In this document: positions 24,883-31,623 of the stretch, in pieces
Position numbering within the stretch: the stretch's first letter is position 1
How the letters are laid out: each line of letters begins with the position of its first letter
From: Lachnospiraceae bacterium
GTDB lineage: Bacteria > Bacillota > Clostridia > Lachnospirales > Lachnospiraceae
Reading direction: 5' to 3'
NCBI GenBank assembly: GCA_017438775.1
Contig: JAFRUR010000012.1
Location: 1 to 38,779, forward strand
Length of the DNA: 38,779 nt
Program-made: the position numbers and the translations under genes
Notes under the pieces: model-generated
What the model was told of the DNA's origin: nothing
Seen by the model: only the letters and a program-made list of their open reading frames with translations
Databases searched by the model: none

Positions 24883-26741
24883 TGAAGAAATTTTTCCAGC
24901 GCTTCTACATGGTCATCATCTTCGTCTTCCTGTACGCTCCCATCCTGACGCTGGTGGTGCTCTCCTTCAACAGCTCCAAGTTCATGTCCAGCTGGACGGG
25001 CTTCTCGCTCAAGTGGTACCGCCAGATGTTCGCCAGCGAGATGATCATGAACGCCCTGCAGAACACCCTGGTGATCGCGCTGCTGTCCGCGCTCATCGCC
25101 ACCGTGCTCGGCACCCTGGCCTGCATCGGCCTCAACCACATGAAAAAGCTGCCGCGCAGCCACTTCATGGGCCTCAACAACGTCCCGATGCTGAACGCCG
25201 ATATCGTGACCGGTATCTCCCTGATGCTGGTCTTCCTGGCCTGCGGGATCACGCTGGGCTTCCCCACCATCCTGATCGGCCATATCACCTTCAACGTGCC
25301 CTACGTGGTGCTCTCCGTCATGCCCAAGATGAAGGGTCTCGAGAACAGCACCTACGAGGCCGCCCTGGACCTGGGCGCCAGCCCCGCGCGGGCCTTCTTC
25401 TCCGTGATCTTCCCGGAGATCCTGCCCGGCGTCCTCTCCGGCTTCCTGCTGGCCTTCACGATGTCCCTGGACGATTTCGTCGTCACGCACTTCGTGCGCG
25501 GCGCGGGCATCAACACCCTGTCCACCCTGATCTACAGCGAGGTCAGAAAGGGCGTGCGTCCCAGCCTGTACGCGCTGTCGGCCATCATCTTCACCATCGT
25601 GTTCCTGACCCTCCTGCTGGTCAACCTGCCGGAGAGCGAGAAAGAGAAGCGCGCCGTGAAGAACGGCCGCCGCATCCGCCCCGCGCGCCTGGCCGCGGGC
25701 TGCATCCTGGCCGCCTCCCTGCTGGTGCTCACGGGCTCCTTCATCGTCACCAACGCCAACGCCTCCAAGCGCGACAACGGCGAGCTCAAGGTCTACAACT
25801 GGGGCGAGTACATCGACGAGGAGACCATCGCCATCTTCGAGGCCGAGACGGGCATCCACGTCATCTACGACACCTTTGAGACCAACGAGGAACTCTACCC
25901 GATCATCGAGGCGGGCGGCGTCCACTACGACGTCATCTGCCCCTCGGACTACATGATCGAGAAGATGATCCAGAACGACCTGCTGCAGGAGATCGAGCTC
26001 CTGGGCATGGACAATCTGGATTACATCGACGAGGAGATCTGGGAGAAGTGCCGTGCCTTCGACCCGGAGAACGTGTACGCCGTTCCTTACACCTACGGCA
26101 TCCTGGGCATCCTTTACAACGAGGATCTGGTCGAGGAGGTCCCCGACACCTGGACCGCCCTCTGGGATCCGCGCTACGCGGGCGAGATCCTGGCCTACAA
26201 CAGCGTGCGTGACCTCTACACGGCCCCGCTCGCTTACCTGGGCTACTCCCTGAACACCACGGAACCGAAGGAGCTCGCGGAGGCCACCGCCATCCTGCAA
26301 AACCAGAAGCAGTACCTGCAGAAGTACGTGATCGACCAGATCAAGGACTCCATGGCCTCCAACAGCGCCGCCCTGGCGATGAGCTACTCGGGCGAATACC
26401 TGGCCCTGCACGAGGTCAACGAGGCCCTGCAGTTCGTCGTCCCGAAGGAAGGCAGCAACTTCTACATCGACGCGTGGGTCATTCCGAAGAACGCGGAGAA
26501 CCCCGAAGCCGCCCGCCTCTGGATCGACTTCCTGAACCGCCCCGACATCGCCCTCAAGAACTTCGAGTACGTGACCTACTCTATCCCGAACCTGGGCGCA
26601 ATCGAGCTGATGGACGACGAGGTCCGGAACGATCCCGCCATCTTCTTCGACAAGGAGACCATCGAGAACTGCGAGGTCTTCCATTACCTGGGCGAGGAGG
26701 GGGATGCGCTGTACAACGAAGAGTGGCTCAAGGTGAAGTAA
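24882..26741 (+). CDS. potCD: Fused PotC permease and PotD polyamine-binding protein
   Basis: 619 residues combining two usually separate subunits. Residues 1-260 are a PotC-type permease with EAA loop EAALDLGASPARAFFSVIFP. An extra membrane helix (about 272-292, RLAAGCILAASLLVLTGSFI) then leads out of the cell to a PotD-type binding domain starting at about 300 (ELKVYNWGEYIDEETIAIFE). The binding protein is therefore tethered instead of being a lipoprotein. No stop or frameshift separates the halves. The join is read directly; natural PotCD fusions occur in some Firmicutes. Substrate polyamine is inferred from family only. It shares one base with potB. Confidence 0.95.
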   Translation: MKKFFQRFYMVIIFVFLYAPILTLVVLSFNSSKFMSSWTGFSLKWYRQMFASEMIMNALQNTLVIALLSALIATVLGTLACIGLNHMKKLPRSHFMGLNNVPMLNADIVTGISLMLVFLACGITLGFPTILIGHITFNVPYVVLSVMPKMKGLENSTYEAALDLGASPARAFFSVIFPEILPGVLSGFLLAFTMSLDDFVVTHFVRGAGINTLSTLIYSEVRKGVRPSLYALSAIIFTIVFLTLLLVNLPESEKEKRAVKNGRRIRPARLAAGCILAASLLVLTGSFIVTNANASKRDNGELKVYNWGEYIDEETIAIFEAETGIHVIYDTFETNEELYPIIEAGGVHYDVICPSDYMIEKMIQNDLLQEIELLGMDNLDYIDEEIWEKCRAFDPENVYAVPYTYGILGILYNEDLVEEVPDTWTALWDPRYAGEILAYNSVRDLYTAPLAYLGYSLNTTEPKELAEATAILQNQKQYLQKYVIDQIKDSMASNSAALAMSYSGEYLALHEVNEALQFVVPKEGSNFYIDAWVIPKNAENPEAARLWIDFLNRPDIALKNFEYVTYSIPNLGAIELMDDEVRNDPAIFFDKETIENCEVFHYLGEEGDALYNEEWLKVK

Positions 26742-26768
26742 GCCGGCGCGGACACAACTGATATTGGC

Positions 26769-27076
26769 GGAGCTGCCGTGGGTGTGAAGCCAACATGCCG
26801 GGGCGGCCCTCGCCGCTCATCCACCCGTTCCGGCCCGTCGCAATGCTGCGGTCAGCTAACGGCTAACTGCGTCTCGCACCGCAATCGGCAAAGACCAGCC
26901 CTCTGGAGCCTCGCTCGCGAGTCTCCGCCGGCTGGTCTTTATTCGTGCCGATTCCGGCGCGGACTCCGTAAGCCGTTAGCTGACCTCCGCAAAGGGCGCG
27001 ACGCTCATCGGCCTCCAGGGTGGAATGAGCCGCCTCGGGCCTCAGATTGTTTGGCTTTCACACCCGCGGCAGCCCC
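26769..27076. repeat. 308-bp long imperfect palindrome (MITE/REPIN-like element)
   Basis: Nested inverted segments share one centre near 26915: ends GGGTGTGAAGCCAA (from 26780) with TTTGGCTTTCACACCC (27049-27064); CTCATCCACCC (26816-26826) with GGGTGGAATGAG (27018-27029); GGTCAGCTAACGGCT (26850-26864) with AGCCGTTAGCTGACC (26971-26985), perfect; AAAGACCAGCC (26890-26900) with GGCTGGTCTTT (26930-26940), perfect. No target-site duplication was found. Confidence 0.85.
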
Positions 27077-27235
27077 GGAAATCCAAATGTTTTCGGGTCG
27101 GAAAGCGCTGTCCGCGGCGGCTTTCGCGGGGACGCGGGGTTGGTCTTGCGGTTTGGTTTGTCTGGGAAAGTTTTCTCGAAATCTTTAGGTTTACAGACGG
27201 GGTTCTGAACGGAAGGACCTGGATTCCGGGGCAGA

Positions 27236-27291
27236 AGAAAAGACAGGCAGGGGGAGCGCTTCGCGAAGCGCTCCCCCTGTTTGTCTTTTCT
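27236..27291. terminator. 56-bp near-perfect palindrome, bidirectional terminator
   Basis: CAGGGGGAGCGCTTCG (27248-27263) is followed directly by its exact reverse complement (27264-27279). The flanks AGAAAAGACA (27236-27245) and TGTCTTTTCT (27282-27291) extend the pairing through two G-T pairs. T-rich arms on both strands suit termination of the two convergent operons. Confidence 0.8.
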
Positions 27292-27301
27292 GCGCGGCTA
27301 T

Positions 27302-27484
27302 CTGCGCCCCGCCGCCGCGGGTGCGCAGGCAAATATTGCCGCTTTTTTCGCAGGCAGACCGAGCATGCCCGCAGCCGTCTTTTCGGATCGTCCCGGTATC
27401 CGGAAAGCGGCTGCCAAATAAGGCCGCGCAGGTCTGCGCGAAAAAACGGCACGTTTGCCAGCACCCTGCGGCGGCGGGACGCAG
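27302..27484. repeat. 183-bp second long imperfect palindrome
   Basis: Left arm from CTGCGCCCCGCCGCCG (27302) and right arm ending CGGCGGCGGGACGCAG (27484). Further paired blocks are GGGTGC/GCACCC, GGCAAA/TTTGCC, TTTTTTCG/CGAAAAAA and GCAGACC/GGTCTGC. The inner part has GCAGCCG/CGGCTGC and CGGAT/ATCCG. It lies immediately beyond the AAA+ gene stop. Confidence 0.75.
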
Positions 27485-27515
27485 AAAACGCGTACTCTCC
27501 GGAAAGCCCTGCGGC

Positions 27516-28934
27516 TTACAGCCGGATTCCCTTGAGGTCCTGCACTTCGAGGGTCGCGAGTTTTTCCTTGGAGACTTTCTTGAGTTTCACGATTCGGCCG
27601 GCCTGCTTCTCCACGGCCTTGTCGAAGAAGTTGCGCACGTCGCGGGCGTTCGCGTAGTTGTCGGGCTTGTTGGCCAGGCGATCCGCGAAGAAGCGCTCCG
27701 CCTCGGCGCGGGCGCCGGGCGAGATCTTGTAATCGGCCTTTTTGCAGAAGCCCTCGAAGATCTGCATCAGCTCTTCCTGCGTGAAATCCTCGAAGAAGAT
27801 GAACTTGTTGAAGCGCGAGCGCAGACCCGGGTTGGAGTTCAGGAACTCGTTCATGAGCTCCGAATAGCCCGCCACGATCACCACGAGATCCTCGCGGTGG
27901 TCCTCCATGGCCTTGAGCAGGGTGTCCACGGCCTCCTGGCCGAAGTCCCCCTCGCCTTTGCCCACCGTGAGGGCGTAGGCCTCGTCCACGAAGAGGACGC
28001 CGCCCAGGGCCTTGTCCACCACGTCGTGAACCTTCATCGCCGTCTGGCCGATGTAACCGCCCACGAGGCCGGCGCGGTCCACCTCCACGAGCTGACCCGT
28101 TTTGAGGACGCCCAGTTCGCGGTAGATCTGCGCGAGAAGCCGCGCCACCGTCGTCTTGCCGGTGCCGGGGTTGCCGGAGAACACCATGTGGAGAGTGACC
28201 TCCGCGACCTTCATCCCGCGCTCCATGCGCATCTTGCGGACCTTGATCAGGTTGACCAGGGTATCCACGTCCTGTTTGACCGCGTGGAGGCCGGCCAGGG
28301 AGTGGAGCTCCGACATCAGCTGATCCAGACGCTCCGGCGAGGGCGCCGGCTGGGCCTGGGTCTCCGCTGCGCCCGTCTTCTCCGAAGGGGCGCTCCCCGT
28401 CCCCGGGGTAAACGTGCCGTACGGGAGATTCGTCTTCGGAATGGCCTTGGAATCGAGGAAGCGGTCCATCGTCCGGCCGTAATTGGTCAGGGCCTCCAGC
28501 TTCTTCTGCGAGGTCCGGCTGTCCAGGGCGACGAGCCCCTGCCCCGCCGCGTCAAAGACGTCCTTCAGGCGCCTGGAGAGCGGCAGGCGCTCCCCGACGG
28601 CCGCGGGGATCTTGCGGACGTCGCCCAGGGCGAAGAAGGTCAGGGCCACCGGCACCTTGGACAGGAAGGTCATCGTGTTGAGCTTCCTGGTGTAGTAGAA
28701 GGCCATGGCCTGATCCTGCGTCAGGTTCATTCCGGTGATCTCGCGGATGTACTTGAGGGCGCGCACGCCGGGGCGTCCCTCCGCGAAGGACAGGTAGATC
28801 AGGAACTGGAGCATGTCCGCCTGCAGGGTCTTTTTGAGCGGAAGCAGGCTGTTGCCGGTGCCGCAGCCCGCCTTTTCGAGCTCCGCAGCCTTCATCTGAG
28901 CCCAGCTCCACCCGTTCCTTACGTTGTCCGTCAT
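27516..28934 (-). CDS. CbxX/SpoVK-type AAA+ ATPase
   Basis: 472 residues. The C-terminal half is an AAA+ domain: Walker A GNPGTGKTT (about 255-263), Walker B GGVLFVDEAYAL (about 308-319), sensor region VIVAGYSELMNEFL and arginine finger GLRSRF (about 373-378). This is the CbxX/CfqX/SpoVK subgroup, whose known members remodel Rubisco or help type VII secretion and sporulation. The N-terminal half has helices (LQADMLQFLIYLSFAEGRPG) that recall TerB-like domains, a tentative reading. A Pro/Ala/Thr linker (about 175-200) separates the halves. GGGAGG precedes the start, which overlaps the methyltransferase stop by 4 bp, so both are made from one mRNA. Its client is unknown. Confidence 0.92.
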   Translation of the reverse strand: MTDNVRNGWSWAQMKAAELEKAGCGTGNSLLPLKKTLQADMLQFLIYLSFAEGRPGVRALKYIREITGMNLTQDQAMAFYYTRKLNTMTFLSKVPVALTFFALGDVRKIPAAVGERLPLSRRLKDVFDAAGQGLVALDSRTSQKKLEALTNYGRTMDRFLDSKAIPKTNLPYGTFTPGTGSAPSEKTGAAETQAQPAPSPERLDQLMSELHSLAGLHAVKQDVDTLVNLIKVRKMRMERGMKVAEVTLHMVFSGNPGTGKTTVARLLAQIYRELGVLKTGQLVEVDRAGLVGGYIGQTAMKVHDVVDKALGGVLFVDEAYALTVGKGEGDFGQEAVDTLLKAMEDHREDLVVIVAGYSELMNEFLNSNPGLRSRFNKFIFFEDFTQEELMQIFEGFCKKADYKISPGARAEAERFFADRLANKPDNYANARDVRNFFDKAVEKQAGRIVKLKKVSKEKLATLEVQDLKGIRL

Positions 28935-30076
28935 GACTGCTCCTCCCGCGCCGGCCGGTTGGTGATGATCAGGTGCTCCGTCTCGCGTTCGTTCCGGCTG
29001 CGGACGTTGTAGAGGTAGCGGTTGTCAAAGCTGTAGATGTCGAACCCCGCGTCTTTGTAGAGCGACCAGATGAGATCCGTGTTCTTGATGACCAGCAGGA
29101 ACTCCGCGGAGGTGTGCTTTAAGTACTGGGCCAGGCGCTCCTGGTCCGCGCCCGTGAAGGCCTTGCCCTCGTAGGCGTTGAAGGTGGTGTCGTACGGCGG
29201 ATCGAGAAAGATGAAGTCCCCGGGGCCAGCGTCGCAGGCGTAGAGGAATTCCTCGAAGTCCTGGGAGCAGATCCGCGCGCCGGACAGGATCCTGCGGCAG
29301 TCCTCGGAGAAGATCTCGCCGCACTTTTTGCGCAGGGACTTTTTGTTGTAGCTCATGCCGCCGTAGGGGATGTTGAACTCCCCGTCCCGGTTGTAGCGGA
29401 ACATGCTGCCGTAGCAGTACTCGCGGATGAAGTAAAAGAGCGCGAGCTCCGTCTCGCGGCGCAGATACCGCGTCCGCCCCAGGGCGACGTCGTTGCCCAG
29501 GGAGCGCATGTAGGTGTACAGCCCGCTCACGAACCCGGTGACGAGGTTCTCCTCGAGGTCCTCGCGGGAGAGCGCCTGGCCGCGGTCCGCCTCGTTTCTG
29601 GCCGTGCGCAGAAGCTTCTCCTGCGCCGCGCGGGCGAGTTCGGCCCGCAGGACCTCCTCCTGCAGGGGAAGGAGCCCGCCGAACAGAGGTCTCAGGCCCG
29701 GCATCAGCCCCGCGGCAACGCCTGCCACGCGGTCGCGCGCCGCATCCTCGGTGAGGGTGCCCGCCGCGTACTCTCTCTCCCACTGTGCCAGCATCTCCCG
29801 GCTCCCGGAAAGCTCCGTCTGCAGGCCGTCCCAGAGGTCCGCCATCGCGAACATCGTGTCCTCGAACAGACAGTTCCCGTCCGCGATCGCGCGGTAGAAG
29901 TCCATCAGATCGCGCGAGACGTCGTTGATCTGCGACCGCTCGGGCATCACGTGAAAGAAGACGGCGCCGCCCCCGAAGAAGGGCTCGATGTAGTCCTGCG
30001 TCCTCTCCGGAAGAAAACGCGAAAGCTGCGGCAGTTCGGACGTCTTTCCGCCCGGCCATTTGATGATCGGTCTCAT
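28931..30076 (-). CDS. dam: Dam-type DNA adenine-N6 methyltransferase with a central insertion
   Basis: 381-residue D12-class methyltransferase. The N-terminus IIKWPGGKTSEL carries motif X; SAM-binding motif I is EPFFGGGAVFF (about 31-41); the catalytic DPPY is in FIFLDPPYDTTF (about 290). The family is usually 260-290 residues; here about 100 extra, mostly helical, charged residues (roughly 75-180) lie between motif I and the recognition region. No restriction gene lies beside it, so it is an orphan or part of an unknown unit with the overlapping AAA+ gene. The start at 30076 puts KWPGGK at the expected place; a longer frame adds 24 basic residues and is disfavoured. Target site (GATC or other) cannot be read. 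Confidence 0.93.
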   Translation of the reverse strand: MRPIIKWPGGKTSELPQLSRFLPERTQDYIEPFFGGGAVFFHVMPERSQINDVSRDLMDFYRAIADGNCLFEDTMFAMADLWDGLQTELSGSREMLAQWEREYAAGTLTEDAARDRVAGVAAGLMPGLRPLFGGLLPLQEEVLRAELARAAQEKLLRTARNEADRGQALSREDLEENLVTGFVSGLYTYMRSLGNDVALGRTRYLRRETELALFYFIREYCYGSMFRYNRDGEFNIPYGGMSYNKKSLRKKCGEIFSEDCRRILSGARICSQDFEEFLYACDAGPGDFIFLDPPYDTTFNAYEGKAFTGADQERLAQYLKHTSAEFLLVIKNTDLIWSLYKDAGFDIYSFDNRYLYNVRSRNERETEHLIITNRPAREEQS

Positions 30077-30186
30077 ATCCTTCTCTCTCTCCGGAAAAAG
30101 CGCGGATTTCCCGCGCCTTCCGGCGTTTGATCGTTCGCGCCGGCGCACCGGAAAACAGGCCCGCGCGTCTTCGCAGAATCAAGTGT

Positions 30187-30216
30187 AGTATAACCGAAAA
30201 CGCCCCGACGCTTCAA
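30187..30216 (-). promoter_or_regulatory. Promoter of the methyltransferase-AAA+ unit
   Basis: Minus-strand -35 TTGAAG (30211-30216), 18-bp spacer, -10 TATACT (30187-30192), about 110 bp before the methyltransferase start. Confidence 0.6.
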
Positions 30217-30384
30217 GCACTTTCCGACGGCGGACGGCAGGTCCGAAACACATTTTTCTCTGTCCCTCTGCCGGCCGTTCCCGGAAAGGGATGAACGCCC
30301 CTGCCTGCCGGCCATGCGCCGCAGACGGCGGACGGTTCGCCGCTTCACTCCGGGAAAGTGACTGTTTCTTTTTCTCTTCTTCTG

Positions 30385-30393
30385 TGCTATACT
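30385..30393 (+). promoter_or_regulatory. Extended -10 promoter of the DtxR-like gene
   Basis: TGCTATACT: TG dinucleotide plus TATACT (30388-30393), 62 bp before the start codon. The -35 region is weak, which an extended -10 can compensate. Confidence 0.5.
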
Positions 30394-30454
30394 CGATGTA
30401 ACACCAAGCAAAGCGCTCCGCGCCATCACCGCGCGGCGGCCGGAAGGGACAGCC

Positions 30455-30841
30455 ATGAAGATTCAGGAATCCGCAGAAGATTATCTGGAGACCATACTGA
30501 TTCTCAGCAAACGCAAGCCCCAGGTCCGCTCCATCGACATCGTCAACGAGATGCATTTCTCCAAGCCCAGCGTCTCCGTCGCCATGAAGAACCTGCGCGA
30601 GAACGGCTATATCCATATGGATAACGACGGCTTCATCACCCTGGAGGACAAGGGCCGCGCCATCGCGGAGATGGTCTACGACCGCCACACCGTCCTCTCC
30701 CGCTGGCTCGAGTGGCTCGGCGTGGACGCGAAAACGGCCGCGGAGGACGCCTGCCGCATGGAGCACACCATGAGCCCGGAGAGCTTCGCGCTCATGCGTG
30801 ACCACATTCTGAAAGAGATCGGGGACCAGAAAGAGGCCTGA
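30455..30841 (+). CDS. DtxR/MntR-family metal-dependent repressor
   Basis: 128-residue metalloregulator. Residues about 1-65 are the winged helix (SAEDYLETILILSKRKPQVR, then SIDIVNEMHFSKPSVSVAMK for the recognition helix), and residues about 66-125 the metal-binding dimer domain with MVYDRHTVLSRWLEWLGVD and the EDACRMEH helix typical of MntR/IdeR. The SH3-like third domain of DtxR is absent, as in MntR. Metal preference (Mn or Fe) is not certain. No metal-transporter gene lies next to it, so its targets are elsewhere. A GGAAGGGA ribosome-binding site precedes the ATG. Confidence 0.93.
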   Translation: MKIQESAEDYLETILILSKRKPQVRSIDIVNEMHFSKPSVSVAMKNLRENGYIHMDNDGFITLEDKGRAIAEMVYDRHTVLSRWLEWLGVDAKTAAEDACRMEHTMSPESFALMRDHILKEIGDQKEA

Positions 30842-30881
30842 CAGCCATCCCCGCGTTTTGTTAATCAATTCACAAAAGTGC

Positions 30882-30910
30882 TTGACTTCTGTCTGCGCCG
30901 GTGCTATGAT
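30882..30910 (+). promoter_or_regulatory. Strong promoter of the leader RNA
   Basis: -35 TTGACT (30882-30887), 17-bp spacer, extended -10 TGCTATGAT with TATGAT at 30905-30910. Start of transcription expected near 30917. Confidence 0.88.
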
Positions 30911-30916
30911 ACGTCC

Positions 30917-31051
30917 GTGGTACGCAGGAAGGGATCTGACTGCAAACCGGGACAAACGAGCGCCTCACCGACGGAAAAGCTCCGGCTGATCCGAAGGAAC
31001 GTCTGCACCCCCTTTCGTCTTCCCGCCCCGTACCATGCGTACGGGGTTTTT
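30917..31051 (+). ncRNA. Candidate riboswitch / structured leader RNA (orphan)
   Basis: About 135-nt RNA between a strong promoter and an intrinsic terminator. By eye it folds as a three-way junction: P1 GGAAG (30927-30931) / CTTCC (31019-31023); P2 GGATC (30932-30936) / GATCC (30988-30992); P3 CGAAGG (30992-30997) / CCTTTCG (31010-31016). The first bases TGGTACG (30918-30924) can pair with terminator arm CGTACCA (31029-31035), and GTACGCA (30920-30926) with TGCGTAC (31036-31042). Such mutually exclusive pairing is the architecture of a transcriptional riboswitch. It does not fit the TPP, SAM, cobalamin, glycine, ZTP, fluoride, guanidine-I or c-di-GMP patterns I can recall. It precedes a TM1266-type regulator and ABC importer genes. 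A terminated small RNA is the alternative. Confidence 0.65.
31026..31051 (+). terminator. Intrinsic terminator of the leader RNA
   Basis: CCCCGTAC (31026-31033), 5-nt loop, GTACGGGG (31039-31046), T5 (31047-31051). It lies about 175 bp before the first downstream gene, so read-through must be regulated or another promoter must exist. Confidence 0.85.
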
Positions 31052-31071
31052 GATTTCCCCGCGCTCCGCAC

Positions 31072-31126
31072 GCCCGCCGCAGCCGGATCACGGAAGGCCC
31101 CGCAAAAGGCCCGCCGCAGCCGGATC
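31072..31126 (+). repeat. 18-bp direct repeat
   Basis: GCCCGCCGCAGCCGGATC occurs exactly at 31072-31089 and 31109-31126 (37-bp period), between the leader terminator and the TM1266-type gene. Confidence 0.85.
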
Positions 31127-31225
31127 GGCAGGGCGCGCAGAAGACACGCCCAAATGTACCCGCAGACGGCCGAACGGCCTGCCCCGAGGCAGACCGCCGC
31201 AGATCTCACACATAAGGAGGAACAC

Positions 31226-31474
31226 ATGGAAAAGAGAATCGCCCTCATCGGCATCATCGTGGAAGACCTCTCCAGCGCACCGGAGATGAACCGCCTGCTC
31301 AGCGAGTACGGACAGTACATCGTCGGCCGCATGGGCATCCCGCACCGCGAGAGAAACATCTCCGTGGTCAGCGTCGTTCTGGACGCCCCGCAGGACGTCA
31401 TCAGCGCCCTGTCCGGAAAGATCGGCGCTCTGCCCGGAATCTCCGCGAAGACCGTCTACTCCAAGGCGGAATAA
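31226..31474 (+). CDS. TM1266-type (iron-only hydrogenase system) regulator
   Basis: 82-residue protein with a ferredoxin-like fold related to the NikR C-terminal/ACT domain: RIALIGIIVEDLSSA, then YIVGRMGIPHRERNISVVSV and a final GALPGISAKTVYSK. This is the family annotated as putative iron-only hydrogenase system regulator, which I recall near hydE/hydF/hydG maturation genes. No DNA-binding domain is visible, so the protein may sense a small molecule or act with a partner. AAGGAGG stands 5 bp before the start. It is followed by ABC importer genes in the same direction. The true function of the family is not settled. Confidence 0.9.
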   Translation: MEKRIALIGIIVEDLSSAPEMNRLLSEYGQYIVGRMGIPHRERNISVVSVVLDAPQDVISALSGKIGALPGISAKTVYSKAE

Positions 31475-31623
31475 AGGCAGCATCGGAAAGACGTTTTCAG
31501 GACGCGTGATGCAGCCTGAAGGCACAGCAAAACAGCTTCGTTCGGGACGCAGGACGCAGCCCCGGAACGAAAGTATCCCGCGGCGGCCGGGATAAAATGC
31601 CGCACAGAAAGAAGGAAACCAAA

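Larger units (their letters stand above)
26742..27515. other. 774-bp convergent intergenic region filled with long palindromes
   Basis: Lies between the ends of potCD (plus) and the AAA+ gene (minus). It holds three separate inverted-repeat structures (26769-27076, 27236-27291, 27302-27484). Open frames inside it have no ribosome-binding sites and are by-products of high GC content. Confidence 0.8.
30077..30454. other. Divergent intergenic region, methyltransferase to DtxR-like gene
   Basis: 378 bp with the minus-strand promoter (30187-30216), a plus-strand extended -10 (30388-30393) and GC-rich stretches with short inverted repeats. No gene seen. Confidence 0.65.
30842..31225. other. Intergenic leader region before the TM1266-type gene
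   Basis: 384 bp with a strong promoter, a structured leader RNA with its own terminator, and an 18-bp direct repeat. No protein gene before the AAGGAGG site at 31214-31220. Confidence 0.75.

Noticed and set aside
24537-26684. 715-codon minus-strand open frame opposite potB/potCD
   Set aside because: Antisense to confirmed permease and binding domains; low-complexity Asp/Val/His/Gly content without domains.
26769-27076. Insertion sequence with terminal inverted repeats and a transposase
   Set aside because: No transposase-like coding sequence or target duplication is visible; the whole element is palindromic, not only its ends.
26778-27657. Open frames within the palindromic intergenic region
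   Set aside because: No ribosome-binding sites, and they run through the perfect inverted repeats, so the structure and not the protein is under constraint.
30917-31051. Assignment of the leader RNA to TPP, ZTP, fluoride, guanidine-I, c-di-GMP or T-box class
   Set aside because: The hallmark segments of each class that I can recall (for example TPP CTGAGA or the T-box GGTGG) are missing, so it was left as an orphan candidate.
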